Below, one piece after another: positions 8,203-15,538 of a stretch of 44,211 nt of DNA. Source of the stretch: Eubacteriaceae bacterium (GTDB lineage Bacteria; Bacillota; Clostridia; Lachnospirales; Lachnospiraceae); the NCBI GenBank assembly GCA_902362455.1, contig CABIWJ010000014.1, positions 1 to 44,211 of the forward strand. The letters are read 5' to 3'. Below the pieces are notes generated by a model, which saw nothing but the letters and a program-made list of their open reading frames with translations, had not been told where the DNA came from and ran no database searches. The position numbers and the translations under genes are program-made. The stretch's first letter is position 1. Each line of letters starts with the position of its first letter.

Positions 8203-8951
8203 TGAAGATTATTTTATCACCTGCAAAAAAGATGATTGTAGATACCGATAACTTAGCACCGGTTGAACTGCCTGTCTATATTGATAAGACAGCAGAAGTA
8301 TTAAACTGGATGAAAAGCAAATCAAAAGAAGAACTGAAAGCTATCTGGAAATGTAATGACAAGATTGCAGAACAGAACTTTAACAGATTGGAAAATATGG
8401 ATCTTTATAACAGGCTTACTCCGGCTGTTTTAGCATATGAAGGGATTGCATTTCAATATATGGCACCATCTGTGTTTGAAATCCAGCAGTTTGAGTATTT
8501 GCAAAATCATTTAAGAATCTTGTCTGCGTTTTATGGCATTTTAAAACCAATGGATGGTGTGACTCCTTATCGTCTTGAAATGCAGGCAAAGGTTGGAATT
8601 GGAGATGCAAAAAATCTGTATGAGTACTGGGGAGAATTGTTATACCGCTCAGTAATCGATGATAGCAGGATTATCATTAATCTTGCATCAAAAGAATACT
8701 CAAAATGTATAGAAAAGTATCTGACATCACAGGACAGATATATTATGATTGTATTTTGTGAGTTATCCGGAGACAAGTTGGTAACAAAAGGTACCTATGC
8801 CAAGATGGCTCGTGGTGAAATGGTCAGATTCATAGCGGAAAATAATATTGAAAATCCGGTGGAGATTCAGAAATTTGACAGACTCGGATATTCGTTTAGG
8901 TCTGATTTATCTTCAGATTCAGAATATGTATTTGAACGCAAAATAAAATAG
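8202..8951 (+). CDS. yaaA: Peroxide stress protein YaaA (DUF328)
   Basis: The 249-residue protein begins MKIILSPAKKM, the family signature, and keeps YEGIAFQYM, LSAFYGILKPMDGVTPYRLEM, INLASKEYSK and FCELSGDKLVTKGTYAKMARG in order. YaaA proteins bind DNA and limit iron-dependent damage during peroxide stress. The start overlaps the bcp stop, forming a compact peroxide-defence pair. The next gene cluster, 126 bases away, has its own PerR-type promoter. Confidence 0.92.
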   Translation: MKIILSPAKKMIVDTDNLAPVELPVYIDKTAEVLNWMKSKSKEELKAIWKCNDKIAEQNFNRLENMDLYNRLTPAVLAYEGIAFQYMAPSVFEIQQFEYLQNHLRILSAFYGILKPMDGVTPYRLEMQAKVGIGDAKNLYEYWGELLYRSVIDDSRIIINLASKEYSKCIEKYLTSQDRYIMIVFCELSGDKLVTKGTYAKMARGEMVRFIAENNIENPVEIQKFDRLGYSFRSDLSSDSEYVFERKIK

Positions 8952-8987
8952 TTATTCAGGTAAAAGGTGCTCAGTTTGGCAGCTATA

Positions 8988-9070
8988 TAATAATGAGAAT
9001 TATTACTATTTTTATTGACAACAGGATGATAGCGGTATATAATCCTTATTAAGAACCAATCCTAATAAGG
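8988..9070 (+). promoter_or_regulatory. Consensus promoter with PerR/Fur-type box upstream of perR
   Basis: TAATAAT-GAGA-ATTATTA (8988-9005) is a perfect 7-bp-arm palindrome of the AT-rich PerR/Fur type. It is followed by TTGACA (9015-9020), a 17-bp spacer and TATAAT (9038-9043), both perfect consensus boxes. A second inverted repeat, CCTTATT...AATAAGG (9044-9070), covers the expected transcript start and runs into the ribosome site. This layout fits autoregulation by the PerR-like gene that follows. Confidence 0.8.
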
Positions 9071-9077
9071 AGGATGA

Positions 9078-9485
9078 ATGACAAGTAGGAGAAATACCAT
9101 TCAAAAAGATCTCATAAGAAATACCGTATACGAAATGAGAAGACACGTTACGGCAAATGAAGTGTATGAATTTATAAAAGAAGCATATCCATCAATTGGA
9201 AAAGGAACTGTATATAGAAATCTTGATATATTGGTAGAGGAAGGTGCATTAAGAAAGGTTGAAGTTCCGAATGGACCGAACCGATTTGATTTTACATTGA
9301 AAAATCATTACCATGTAAGATGTATAAAGTGCGGTGAAATTTTTGATGTGGATATGGATCAAATACCGAATTTGCTGGAAAGAATTCATAACACTCATGG
9401 AATTGAATTTGTGGATTACGATATTTCATTTAAAGGCATTTGCCCGAAATGCAGGGAGAAGGTAAAGGAGGAACAGCATGGATAG
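9078..9485 (+). CDS. perR: Fur-family peroxide regulator (PerR-like)
   Basis: The 135-residue Fur-fold protein has an N-terminal winged helix ([27 protein letters not shown]) and the dimerisation and metal domain: [16 protein letters not shown], then CPKCR at the C-terminus. The two CxxC pairs would hold structural zinc, and His/Asp residues around [12 protein letters not shown] fit the PerR regulatory metal site. It acts as a metal-dependent repressor that loses DNA binding after peroxide oxidation. AAGGAGG precedes the ATG by 4 nt. Its 3' end overlaps the next gene by 8 bases. The box at 8988-9005 and the oxygen-defence genes downstream support PerR over Fur or Zur. Confidence 0.87.
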   Translation: MTSRRNTIQKDLIRNTVYEMRRHVTANEVYEFIKEAYPSIGKGTVYRNLDILVEEGALRKVEVPNGPNRFDFTLKNHYHVRCIKCGEIFDVDMDQIPNLLERIHNTHGIEFVDYDISFKGICPKCREKVKEEQHG

Positions 9486-10659
9486 GAAAGCAATGTATAA
9501 GTTGAGTTATGGACTGTTTATATTGACCGCTAAAGAAGCAGAAAAAGATAACGGATGCATCATTAATACAGCCATTCAGGCAGCTTCGGAACCAAACCAG
9601 TTAAGTGTATGTGTAAATAAGGCAAATTATACGCATGATATGATTCAAAGAACCGGAAAATTTACTGTATCAGTCTTAAGTCAGAAGGCACAATTTGAAT
9701 TGTTCAAACATTTTGGCTTCCAATCAGGAAGAGATACCAATAAGTTTGAAGCATTTGAGCAGTGTGCCAGGGGCACGAATGGTATTTATTATATTACAGA
9801 AGGTACAAATGCATACATTTCTGTGACAGTTACTAAAAAAGAGGACTTGGGTTCACATACGATGTTTATCGGTGAGATAACCGATATGGAAGTTTTAAGC
9901 AATGTTCCTTCAGTAACATATGATTATTATCAGAATAATATTAAGCCTAAGCCACAGGAGGTTGGAAAAACAGAGGACGGTCAGACAATATGGCGTTGCA
10001 GAATTTGCGGATATGAATATGTAGGCGAGGAATTACCGGATGACTTTATATGTCCTTTGTGCAAGCACCCGGCATCAGATTTTGAAAAAGTAGTAAAGAA
10101 AACGGAGGTAAAAGAGATGGCAGAAAACAAATATGCAGGAACACAGACAGAGAAGAATTTACAGGAGGCATTTGCAGGGGAATCACAGGCAAGAAATAAG
10201 TATACCTATTTTGCTTCTGTAGCGAAAAAGGAAGGTTACGAGCAGATGTCAGCATTGTTTTTAAAGACTGCAGATAATGAGAAAGAACATGCAAAGATGT
10301 GGTTCAAGGAATTAGCAGGAATTGGTGATACAAAGGAAAACCTGGCGGCAGCGGCAGAAGGCGAAAATTATGAGTGGACAGATATGTATGATGGCTTTGC
10401 TAAAACAGCTGAGGAAGAAGGATTCCCTGAGCTTGCAGCAAAATTCAGGGCAGTAGGTGAGATTGAGAAGCACCATGAGGAAAGATATCGTGCACTTCTT
10501 AAGAATATTGAAACTGCACAGGTATTTGAAAAGAGCGAAGTTAAGGTATGGGAATGCCGTAACTGCGGACATATTGTGGTAGGAACTAAGGCGCCTGAAG
10601 TATGTCCGGTATGTAATCATCCACAGAGCTATTTTGAAGTACATGAAGAGAATTATTAA
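9478..10659 (+). CDS. Four-domain flavin reductase - rubredoxin - rubrerythrin - rubredoxin protein
   Basis: Residues 1-155 form an FMN-binding flavin reductase/flavoredoxin domain ([25 protein letters not shown]). Residues 165-205 form a rubredoxin ([10 protein letters not shown]...[12 protein letters not shown]). Residues 214-345 form a rubrerythrin di-iron four-helix bundle ([34 protein letters not shown]). Residues 350-393 form the rubrerythrin-type terminal rubredoxin ([10 protein letters not shown]...[12 protein letters not shown]). Flavin-rubredoxin fusions and rubrerythrin normally act as separate partners. Here NAD(P)H-to-flavin-to-rubredoxin-to-di-iron electron flow could occur inside one chain, reducing H2O2 to water. 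It overlaps perR by 8 bases, so it is directly under PerR control. An internal ribosome site may also release rubrerythrin alone. Confidence 0.9.
   Translation: MDRKAMYKLSYGLFILTAKEAEKDNGCIINTAIQAASEPNQLSVCVNKANYTHDMIQRTGKFTVSVLSQKAQFELFKHFGFQSGRDTNKFEAFEQCARGTNGIYYITEGTNAYISVTVTKKEDLGSHTMFIGEITDMEVLSNVPSVTYDYYQNNIKPKPQEVGKTEDGQTIWRCRICGYEYVGEELPDDFICPLCKHPASDFEKVVKKTEVKEMAENKYAGTQTEKNLQEAFAGESQARNKYTYFASVAKKEGYEQMSALFLKTADNEKEHAKMWFKELAGIGDTKENLAAAAEGENYEWTDMYDGFAKTAEEEGFPELAAKFRAVGEIEKHHEERYRALLKNIETAQVFEKSEVKVWECRNCGHIVVGTKAPEVCPVCNHPQSYFEVHEENY
10104..10119 (+). promoter_or_regulatory. Internal ribosome site and start codon inside the fusion gene
   Basis: GGAGG (10104-10108) lies 8 nt before an in-frame ATG (10117) that begins [19 protein letters not shown], exactly where a free-standing rubrerythrin normally starts. 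Initiation here would give a 180-residue rubrerythrin (10117-10659) alongside the 393-residue fusion. It may be a relic of two fused genes or a working dual-product site. Confidence 0.55.
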
Positions 10660-10686
10660 GGAGATGAGATTATTACGAAGAAGAAA

Positions 10687-11631
10687 GTGATTAATTCAAA
10701 AAAAGCAGTAATGATAGGCTGTGGCTTTGTTGGTTCTGCATCGGTATTTGCTCTGATGCAGAGTGGCTTGTTTACAGAGATTGTCCTTATCGATGCAGAT
10801 AAGAACAAGGCAGAAGGAGAAGCGATGGATATCAGTCATGGTATTCCATTTGCGAGTCCGATGAAAATATATGCCGGAGATTATGATGATGTGGCTGATG
10901 CTGCAATTGTTGTCATATCTGCCGGAGCGGGACAGAAACCGGGAGAGACAAGGCTTGATCTCGTAAATAAAAATGTAGCAATATTTAAGTCAATCATTCC
11001 TGAAATAGCAAAGAGAAATTTTGCAGGTATCATGCTTGTAGTTGCGAATCCGGTAGATATCCTGACTCAGGTAGCCATAAAGTTATCAGGACTTCCAGAA
11101 AACAGGGTTATTGGATCAGGTACTGTGTTAGATAGTGCCAGATTAAGATATAAGCTTGGTGAGCATTTATCTGTGGACAGCAGGAGTGTTCATGCATTTA
11201 TAGTAGGTGAGCATGGAGACAGCGAAGTTGTAGCATGGTCATCAGCCAATGTATCTGGTGTTCCATTAAGTGAAATGTGTGAAATGCGTGGACATTACAA
11301 GCACAAGGAAAACACGGCAGAAATAGCTACAGCAGTCAAGAACAGTGCTTATGAGATTATAAACAAAAAGCACGCTACATATTATGGAATTGCAATGTCT
11401 GTAAAAAGAATCTGCGAAGTGATTATGAGAGATGAAAAATCAATACTTCCTGTATCACACATGATTCATGGAGTATATGATATTGACGGAGTATCGTTAA
11501 GTATGCCAGCTATTGTAGGTGCAGATGGTATTGAGTCTGATATACCTATTAATTTAAGTGGCGAGGAAGCGTTAAAGCTTAAGGAATCTGCAGATTCATT
11601 GAAAAAGATTATGGAGACAATTGAATTATAA
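10687..11631 (+). CDS. ldh: L-lactate dehydrogenase
   Basis: This is an NAD-dependent lactate/malate dehydrogenase of about 314 residues. It has a Rossmann GCGFVGSASVF near the start, acidic IDADKNKAEGEAMD for NAD selection, the substrate loop GAGQKPGETRLDL with Gln as in lactate dehydrogenases, VANPVDI, and active-site His in VGEHGDSEVVAWS. It reduces pyruvate to L-lactate in the cytoplasm. The start is unclear: GTG at 10687 has only AAGAAG upstream, whereas AAGGAG (10658-10663) is 5 or 8 nt before in-frame ATT codons at 10669 and 10672. Its place between rubrerythrin and superoxide reductase suggests NADH disposal under oxygen exposure. Confidence 0.9.
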   Translation: MINSKKAVMIGCGFVGSASVFALMQSGLFTEIVLIDADKNKAEGEAMDISHGIPFASPMKIYAGDYDDVADAAIVVISAGAGQKPGETRLDLVNKNVAIFKSIIPEIAKRNFAGIMLVVANPVDILTQVAIKLSGLPENRVIGSGTVLDSARLRYKLGEHLSVDSRSVHAFIVGEHGDSEVVAWSSANVSGVPLSEMCEMRGHYKHKENTAEIATAVKNSAYEIINKKHATYYGIAMSVKRICEVIMRDEKSILPVSHMIHGVYDIDGVSLSMPAIVGADGIESDIPINLSGEEALKLKESADSLKKIMETIEL

Positions 11632-11658
11632 ATTTTACACATGGAAGGAGAAAAAGGC

Positions 11659-12033
11659 ATGGAAGTAAGGTATTATATTTGTAAGCATTGTGGAAACATC
11701 GTTGAAAAGGTAAAGGATAAGGGTGTACCTGTAATTTGTTGCGGAGATCCTATGCAGGAATTAAAAGCCGGAGTGACAGATGCTGCTGTCGAGAAGCATG
11801 TACCTGTATATACGATAGAAGGCAGTCATGTTCATGTCGTGGTCGGAGAGACAAAACATCCAATGCTTGAAGAGCATTTCATTGAGTGGATTACATTAAA
11901 TACAAACCAGGGAATATACAGAAAACAGCTAAAGCCAGGGCAGGAGCCGGTAGCAGATTTTTGTCTTTGCGATGGTGAACAGGTAGAAGAAGTATATGCA
12001 TATTGTAACCTACATGGATTATGGAAATGCTAA
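11659..12033 (+). CDS. dfx: Desulfoferrodoxin (2Fe superoxide reductase)
   Basis: The 124-residue protein has an N-terminal desulforedoxin-like Fe(Cys)4 site (YICKHCGN...ICCGDPM) and the C-terminal catalytic neelaredoxin fold whose Fe(His)4Cys ligands appear in KHVPVY, SHVHVVVG, KHPMLEEHFIEW and CNLHGLWKC. It reduces superoxide to H2O2 without releasing oxygen, drawing electrons from rubredoxin. I chose the ATG at 11659 because AAGGAG sits 8 nt upstream; an ATG at 11641 precedes that site. The H2O2 made here is a substrate for the upstream rubrerythrin fusion, and the next gene encodes a rubredoxin donor. Confidence 0.93.
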   Translation: MEVRYYICKHCGNIVEKVKDKGVPVICCGDPMQELKAGVTDAAVEKHVPVYTIEGSHVHVVVGETKHPMLEEHFIEWITLNTNQGIYRKQLKPGQEPVADFCLCDGEQVEEVYAYCNLHGLWKC

Positions 12034-12123
12034 AAGCATTTATACATATTAGGGTTACAGAACAACACAAATATAACAGTAATATAGGCTGTGTATTAAT
12101 ATATTTACAAGGAGGAACAACGA

Positions 12124-12279
12124 ATGAAATACGTATGTGATGTTTGCGGATGGGAATACGATGAGGAGAAGGGCTATCCAGAAGGTGGTATTGCACCTGG
12201 TACAAAGTGGGAGGATATTCCAGAAGATTTTGAATGTCCGTTATGCTCTGTAGGAAAAGACCAGTTCTCAGAAGCATAA
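12124..12279 (+). CDS. rub: Rubredoxin
   Basis: This short 51-residue gene encodes a complete rubredoxin: [20 protein letters not shown], the [17 protein letters not shown] block, and a short acidic tail. The two CxxC pairs hold one iron. AAGGAGG lies 8-9 nt before the ATG. It is an electron carrier, here most plausibly for desulfoferrodoxin and the rubrerythrin fusion. Its stop codon is immediately followed by the ATG of the HD-GYP gene (TAAATG), so the two are tightly linked. Confidence 0.95.
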   Translation: MKYVCDVCGWEYDEEKGYPEGGIAPGTKWEDIPEDFECPLCSVGKDQFSEA

Positions 12280-13536
12280 ATGTATTATGATAGGATTATA
12301 CCAATGAAAGAAGAACTAAGTATAGATATTATCGGACTTGCAGGAGCCTGTTCTTATGCTTTGGACTGTATAGAAGCAGAGTTGGTAAATATCAAAAACA
12401 AGCATGGAAAAAGAGTGGCTTATATAAGTATACGCATGGCTGAATATTGGGAAATTCAAGGTGATGAATTACAAGATTTAGCCATGTGTGCTTTACTGCA
12501 TGATAATGCTTTGACACAATATATTTCGGAAGAACTGAAAAAGGATTCCGCCATTAATTGTAAAAAAGATTTATCCGAGAAAAAAACAAATCTTCATTGT
12601 ATTTATGGTGAAAAAAATATTACTAAAATTCCATTTAAAACAGATGTGTCAAATGTGATTTTGTATCATCATGAACATGCCGATGGAACTGGTCCTTTTC
12701 AAAAAAAGTGGAATGAAATTCCATTGTTTGCAAGGATTATTCATTTTGCAGATACCATTGATATTATAGAAAATAACACGGGATCTGGAAATAACAGTTG
12801 GAATTTTATATGTCAGTATCTTTTAAAAAATAAGGACGGATTATTTGATTCGGAATGTGTGAATGCTTTTCTTCATGCATTCACACATTCCGAATCTTTT
12901 ATGTGTTTAAGTGATGGTTCTTTTGAAACGAAGCTATGGGAGATTATCCCAAGACAAAAACAAGTTTTTGATTGGAAAACGTGTAAAAATGTCGCAGATT
13001 TTTTTGCAAAGATTGTAGATTATAAATCTTCTTTTACAAGCAGACATTCTATAGGAGTGGCTGAAAAAGCGGCTTTTTTTGCTCAATATATCGGATATGA
13101 TTCTATTAATGTGCAAAAAATGTATCTGGCTGGTGCACTGCATGATATTGGGAAGATGGCAGTAGGCAATGAAATTTTGGAAAAACCGGATAAGCTTACG
13201 GATGATGAATTTTCCAAAATGAAGAATCATGCTGGCTATACATACCTTATATTATCAGAGGTTAATGATTTTGAAGAAATACGAGATTGGGCGGCTTTTC
13301 ATCATGAAAAACTAAATGGAAAAGGCTATCCTTTTGGAAAAACCGCAGCTGAATTAAATGAGCCGGAACGTATTATGGCATGTATTGATATTTATCAGGC
13401 ATTAACCGAGGATAGACCATATAAGAAAGGTTTATCGCACGAAAAAACGTGTGAGATGCTCGATGACATGGCGCAGAAAGGTTTTGTTGATTCTGATATT
13501 TCCAAGAAAATTAGGGAATGTTTTGGCGGAATCTAA
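12280..13536 (+). CDS. Tandem HD-domain / HD-GYP phosphodiesterase-like protein
   Basis: The C-terminal half (about residues 230-418) is a complete HD-GYP domain: SRHSIGVAEKAAFFA, GALHDIGKMAVGNEILEKP, KNHAGYTYLIL, AAFHHEKLNGKGYPFG, and DIYQALTEDRPYKKGL. Such domains hydrolyse cyclic di-GMP. The N-terminal half contains a second, degenerate HD unit (CALLHDNALTQY, YHHEHADGTGPF). There is no receiver or transmembrane segment. ATG 12280 abuts the rubredoxin stop; ATG 12304 is an alternative with AGGA upstream. The coding sequence between the two halves contains a perfect 20-bp inverted repeat (12847-12896). The position at the end of an oxygen-defence operon suggests that second-messenger turnover responds to oxidative stress. 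Confidence 0.85.
   Translation: MYYDRIIPMKEELSIDIIGLAGACSYALDCIEAELVNIKNKHGKRVAYISIRMAEYWEIQGDELQDLAMCALLHDNALTQYISEELKKDSAINCKKDLSEKKTNLHCIYGEKNITKIPFKTDVSNVILYHHEHADGTGPFQKKWNEIPLFARIIHFADTIDIIENNTGSGNNSWNFICQYLLKNKDGLFDSECVNAFLHAFTHSESFMCLSDGSFETKLWEIIPRQKQVFDWKTCKNVADFFAKIVDYKSSFTSRHSIGVAEKAAFFAQYIGYDSINVQKMYLAGALHDIGKMAVGNEILEKPDKLTDDEFSKMKNHAGYTYLILSEVNDFEEIRDWAAFHHEKLNGKGYPFGKTAAELNEPERIMACIDIYQALTEDRPYKKGLSHEKTCEMLDDMAQKGFVDSDISKKIRECFGGI
12847..12896. repeat. Perfect 20-bp inverted repeat inside the HD-GYP gene
   Basis: Arms 12847-12866 (starting GATTCGGAATGTG) and 12877-12896 (ending CACATTCCGAATC) are perfect reverse complements over 20 bp with a 10-nt loop, and TTTT follows directly. 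It looks like a strong terminator yet lies in frame between two protein domains, encoding the near-symmetrical peptide DSECVNAFLHAFTHSES. Confidence 0.9.
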
Positions 13537-13643
13537 CATTAAAAACGAGAAAATATAGGAAATTCATGATAAATGCATTTGCCTATTATGAATAGTATTG
13601 AACAGGTTCATAAAACAAATAAAACTGAAAGTAGGATTAATTT

Positions 13644-14042
13644 ATGTATGAAATGAAACCAGAATATTATATCGGTATAGATATGATAGACGAAGAACAC
13701 AAGCAGTTATTTAAATATGCAGATGAGGCATATGAACTGCTTCATGATGAGTTTACACCGGATAAATATGATAGGATTGATATAATATTAGAAAATCTCC
13801 GAAATTATACAGTAAAACACTTTAGTGATGAAGAGCAGTATATGGAATCTATTAATTATAAGAAGATATTTACACAGAAAGTTCAACATCAGGAATTTAT
13901 ACATAAACTTGATGAATTTATGGAACATCACGATGATGAGGTAGAAGATCAAGATGAACAGATTTTGGGAATTTTAAAATATCTTACAGAGTGGTTAGTT
14001 AATCACATTCTGTATGTCGATGGTCAAATTCCAAAAGGCTAA
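13644..14042 (+). CDS. Bacteriohemerythrin
   Basis: The 132-residue protein carries the hemerythrin di-iron ligand set in order: IDEEHKQLF, YTVKHFSDEEQYM, VQHQEFIHKL and LVNHILYVD. It binds O2 reversibly at a non-heme di-iron site, for oxygen sensing, delivery or scavenging in anaerobes. It is transcribed in the same direction as the PerR cluster but separated by 107 bases that hold an imperfect inverted repeat (ATTCATGATA...TATTATGAAT). A weak terminator follows. It fits with the oxygen-defence genes upstream. Confidence 0.92.
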   Translation: MYEMKPEYYIGIDMIDEEHKQLFKYADEAYELLHDEFTPDKYDRIDIILENLRNYTVKHFSDEEQYMESINYKKIFTQKVQHQEFIHKLDEFMEHHDDEVEDQDEQILGILKYLTEWLVNHILYVDGQIPKG

Positions 14043-14050
14043 TATAGTAA

Positions 14051-14089
14051 GAAAGACTGTTATTTTTTAGAGAGTAGCAGCTTTTTTTA
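14051..14089 (+). terminator. Probable terminator after hemerythrin
   Basis: A short stem (GACTGTTA pairing with TAGCAGC(T)) is followed by a run of seven T. The stem is weak, so the call is tentative. Confidence 0.45.
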
Positions 14090-14149
14090 TTTTAAATATA
14101 AAATATGACACATACACTTGATAATATGCATACGTAGAGGAAACGCATC

Positions 14150-14325
14150 AAGTGCTTGCTAAGCGAAACGTTGTGCTGGCAGTAAGAGGAGGTATCTTTG
14201 GTGATAAACCAACTGCTTACTATGACTTTGGAGAGTAGAAAGCGACAAGATAGCTGAGCATTGGGATGTAATAGAAATGATTGCCGATGAATCCATATGG
14301 TAAAAACAGAATCGAGAATGCTAAT
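14150..14325 (+). pseudogene. Decayed SnoaL-like (NTF2-fold) gene fragment
   Basis: The 324-base gap between hemerythrin and the alpha-CTD-like gene holds a frameshifted coding remnant. Read with small frame changes it gives RNVVLAVRGGIFGDKPTAYYDF, VES-DKIAEHWDVIEMIADES and a short NGK-like end. The EHWDV block is typical of SnoaL-like / NTF2-fold proteins often annotated as polyketide cyclase-like. Stops and shifts, such as TAG after DFGE, interrupt it, and the N-terminal part is missing. No other gene is seen in this gap. Confidence 0.6.
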
Positions 14326-14366
14326 AGATTTTAACAAAACAAATAAAATGACAAAAGGAAGCTTTT

Positions 14367-14756
14367 ATGTACGCTGAAAAAACAGATTACGATGATATTG
14401 AAATGTCGAGCAGGTTACGGAATATTCTCAGAAGAAATGGATTTGAGTCATTGGAAGGATTGAGAGAATATCCAAAGGAATATTTTATAAAGTTTCGTAA
14501 TATGGGGCAGGCAACACTACAGGAATTATATCAGATTTGCGAAGAGCAAGGTATAAAGCTGCGCAGTGTAGAAGATTTGAATGATCGGGAGCATGGAGTC
14601 AGATTTGATGACTTCCTATGTATGGATGCGTTTAGAATGGGAATAAAAAGCAAAGATGATTTGAGAAGATACAGTCTTGAGGAACTTGAAAAGATGTGCC
14701 CGAAGGACAAGAGACTTTTTGTTCGATTAAAAAAACTGAAGGCTGTTTATGGATGA
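14367..14756 (+). CDS. Orphan RNA polymerase alpha-CTD-like protein
   Basis: The 129-residue protein resembles the C-terminal domain of the RNA polymerase alpha subunit: SSRLRNILRRNGFESLEGL, then FIKFRNMGQATLQEL with the helix-hairpin-helix 'R-N-x-G' turn. A second, more diverged helical unit follows (FRMGIKSKDDLRRYSLEEL). No N-terminal assembly domain is present, so it cannot be a core subunit. Known alpha-CTDs contact UP-element DNA and activators; a stand-alone copy could act as a regulator or decoy. AAAGGAAG lies about 8 nt before the ATG. It appears to be transcribed separately from hemerythrin. Confidence 0.65.
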   Translation: MYAEKTDYDDIEMSSRLRNILRRNGFESLEGLREYPKEYFIKFRNMGQATLQELYQICEEQGIKLRSVEDLNDREHGVRFDDFLCMDAFRMGIKSKDDLRRYSLEELEKMCPKDKRLFVRLKKLKAVYG

Positions 14757-14872
14757 AATAGGACATTTCTTCCTAAAAATAGTATGTATATGGTATACTA
14801 GCTAATAGTAATGCAGTTTCAACCGACATTACATATTATTATGAGAAATTAATGCAAAGGAGTTACAATCAA

Positions 14873-15295
14873 ATGGATAACAATGAAGTAGTAACAGAAG
14901 AAGTGGCAGTAGTTGTTGAAAATAATACAGGTATTGATATAGAGCCTTTATTTGAGGAGCAGGTTGATTTTGATACATTCTCAAAGTCAGACTTCCGTGT
15001 TGTAAAGGTAAAAAATTGTGAGGCAGTACCTAAGAGTAAGAAGCTTCTTAGATTTACACTTGATGATGGAACTGAGAATGAGAGAACGATTCTTTCAGGA
15101 GTACATGCTTTTTATGAGCCAGAGGAACTTGTTGGAAAGACATTATTGGCAATCGTAAATCTTCCACCACGTTCTATGATGGGAATTGACTCTTGTGGTA
15201 TGTTACTTTCAGCTATTCACAATGTAAATGGAGAAGAAAAGTTGAATCTTGTAATGTTAGACGATTCAATTCCAGCAGGTGCAAAATTGTATTAA
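14873..15295 (+). CDS. Stand-alone tRNA-binding domain protein (Trbp111/MetRS C-terminal type)
   Basis: The 140-residue protein has an acidic N-terminal tail of about 30 residues and an OB-fold tRNA-binding domain: FSKSDFRVVKVKNCEAVPKS, LLRFTLDDG, RTILSGVHAFYEPEELVGK, NLPPRSMMGIDSCGMLLSA. This is the form seen at the C-terminus of methionyl-tRNA synthetase and in Trbp111/CsaA, which bind tRNA or act as chaperones. I chose ATG 14873 with AAAGGAG 10 nt upstream; an ATG at 14852 precedes that site. A clear terminator follows at 15303. A possible -10 box TATACT lies near 14796. Confidence 0.85.
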   Translation: MDNNEVVTEEVAVVVENNTGIDIEPLFEEQVDFDTFSKSDFRVVKVKNCEAVPKSKKLLRFTLDDGTENERTILSGVHAFYEPEELVGKTLLAIVNLPPRSMMGIDSCGMLLSAIHNVNGEEKLNLVMLDDSIPAGAKLY

Positions 15296-15302
15296 GAGTA
15301 TA

Positions 15303-15339
15303 AATGTCACATGGTTGTTAATAACTGTGTGGCATTTTA
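15303..15339 (+). terminator. Terminator after the tRNA-binding gene
   Basis: AATGTCACA (15303-15311) pairs with TGTGGCATT (15328-15336) and is followed by a T-rich run. Downstream, 15340-15538 holds only a short unrecognised frame reading EELRREVKHIRLLCDF and DDKVAYIIGYVTYK, probably a relic. Confidence 0.65.
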
Positions 15340-15538
15340 TCGTTGTTGTTGATAAGAATGTGAAAAGCGGGAGGAACTACGGAGAGAGGTAAAACATATA
15401 AGGTTATTATGTGACTTTGATGATAAAGTAGCATATATCATTGGTTATGTTACATACAAATGAGGTTGCAGATATTAGTGAAAGAATGATTGAGTAGAAT
15501 AAATTATTAGTATTTTATTAGGAAGGTGGAATATATAT

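Noticed and set aside
12847..12896. Reading the hairpin as the true end of one gene and start of another
   Set aside because: The frame stays open across it and both sides are needed for the tandem HD architecture; no start codon with a ribosome site follows.
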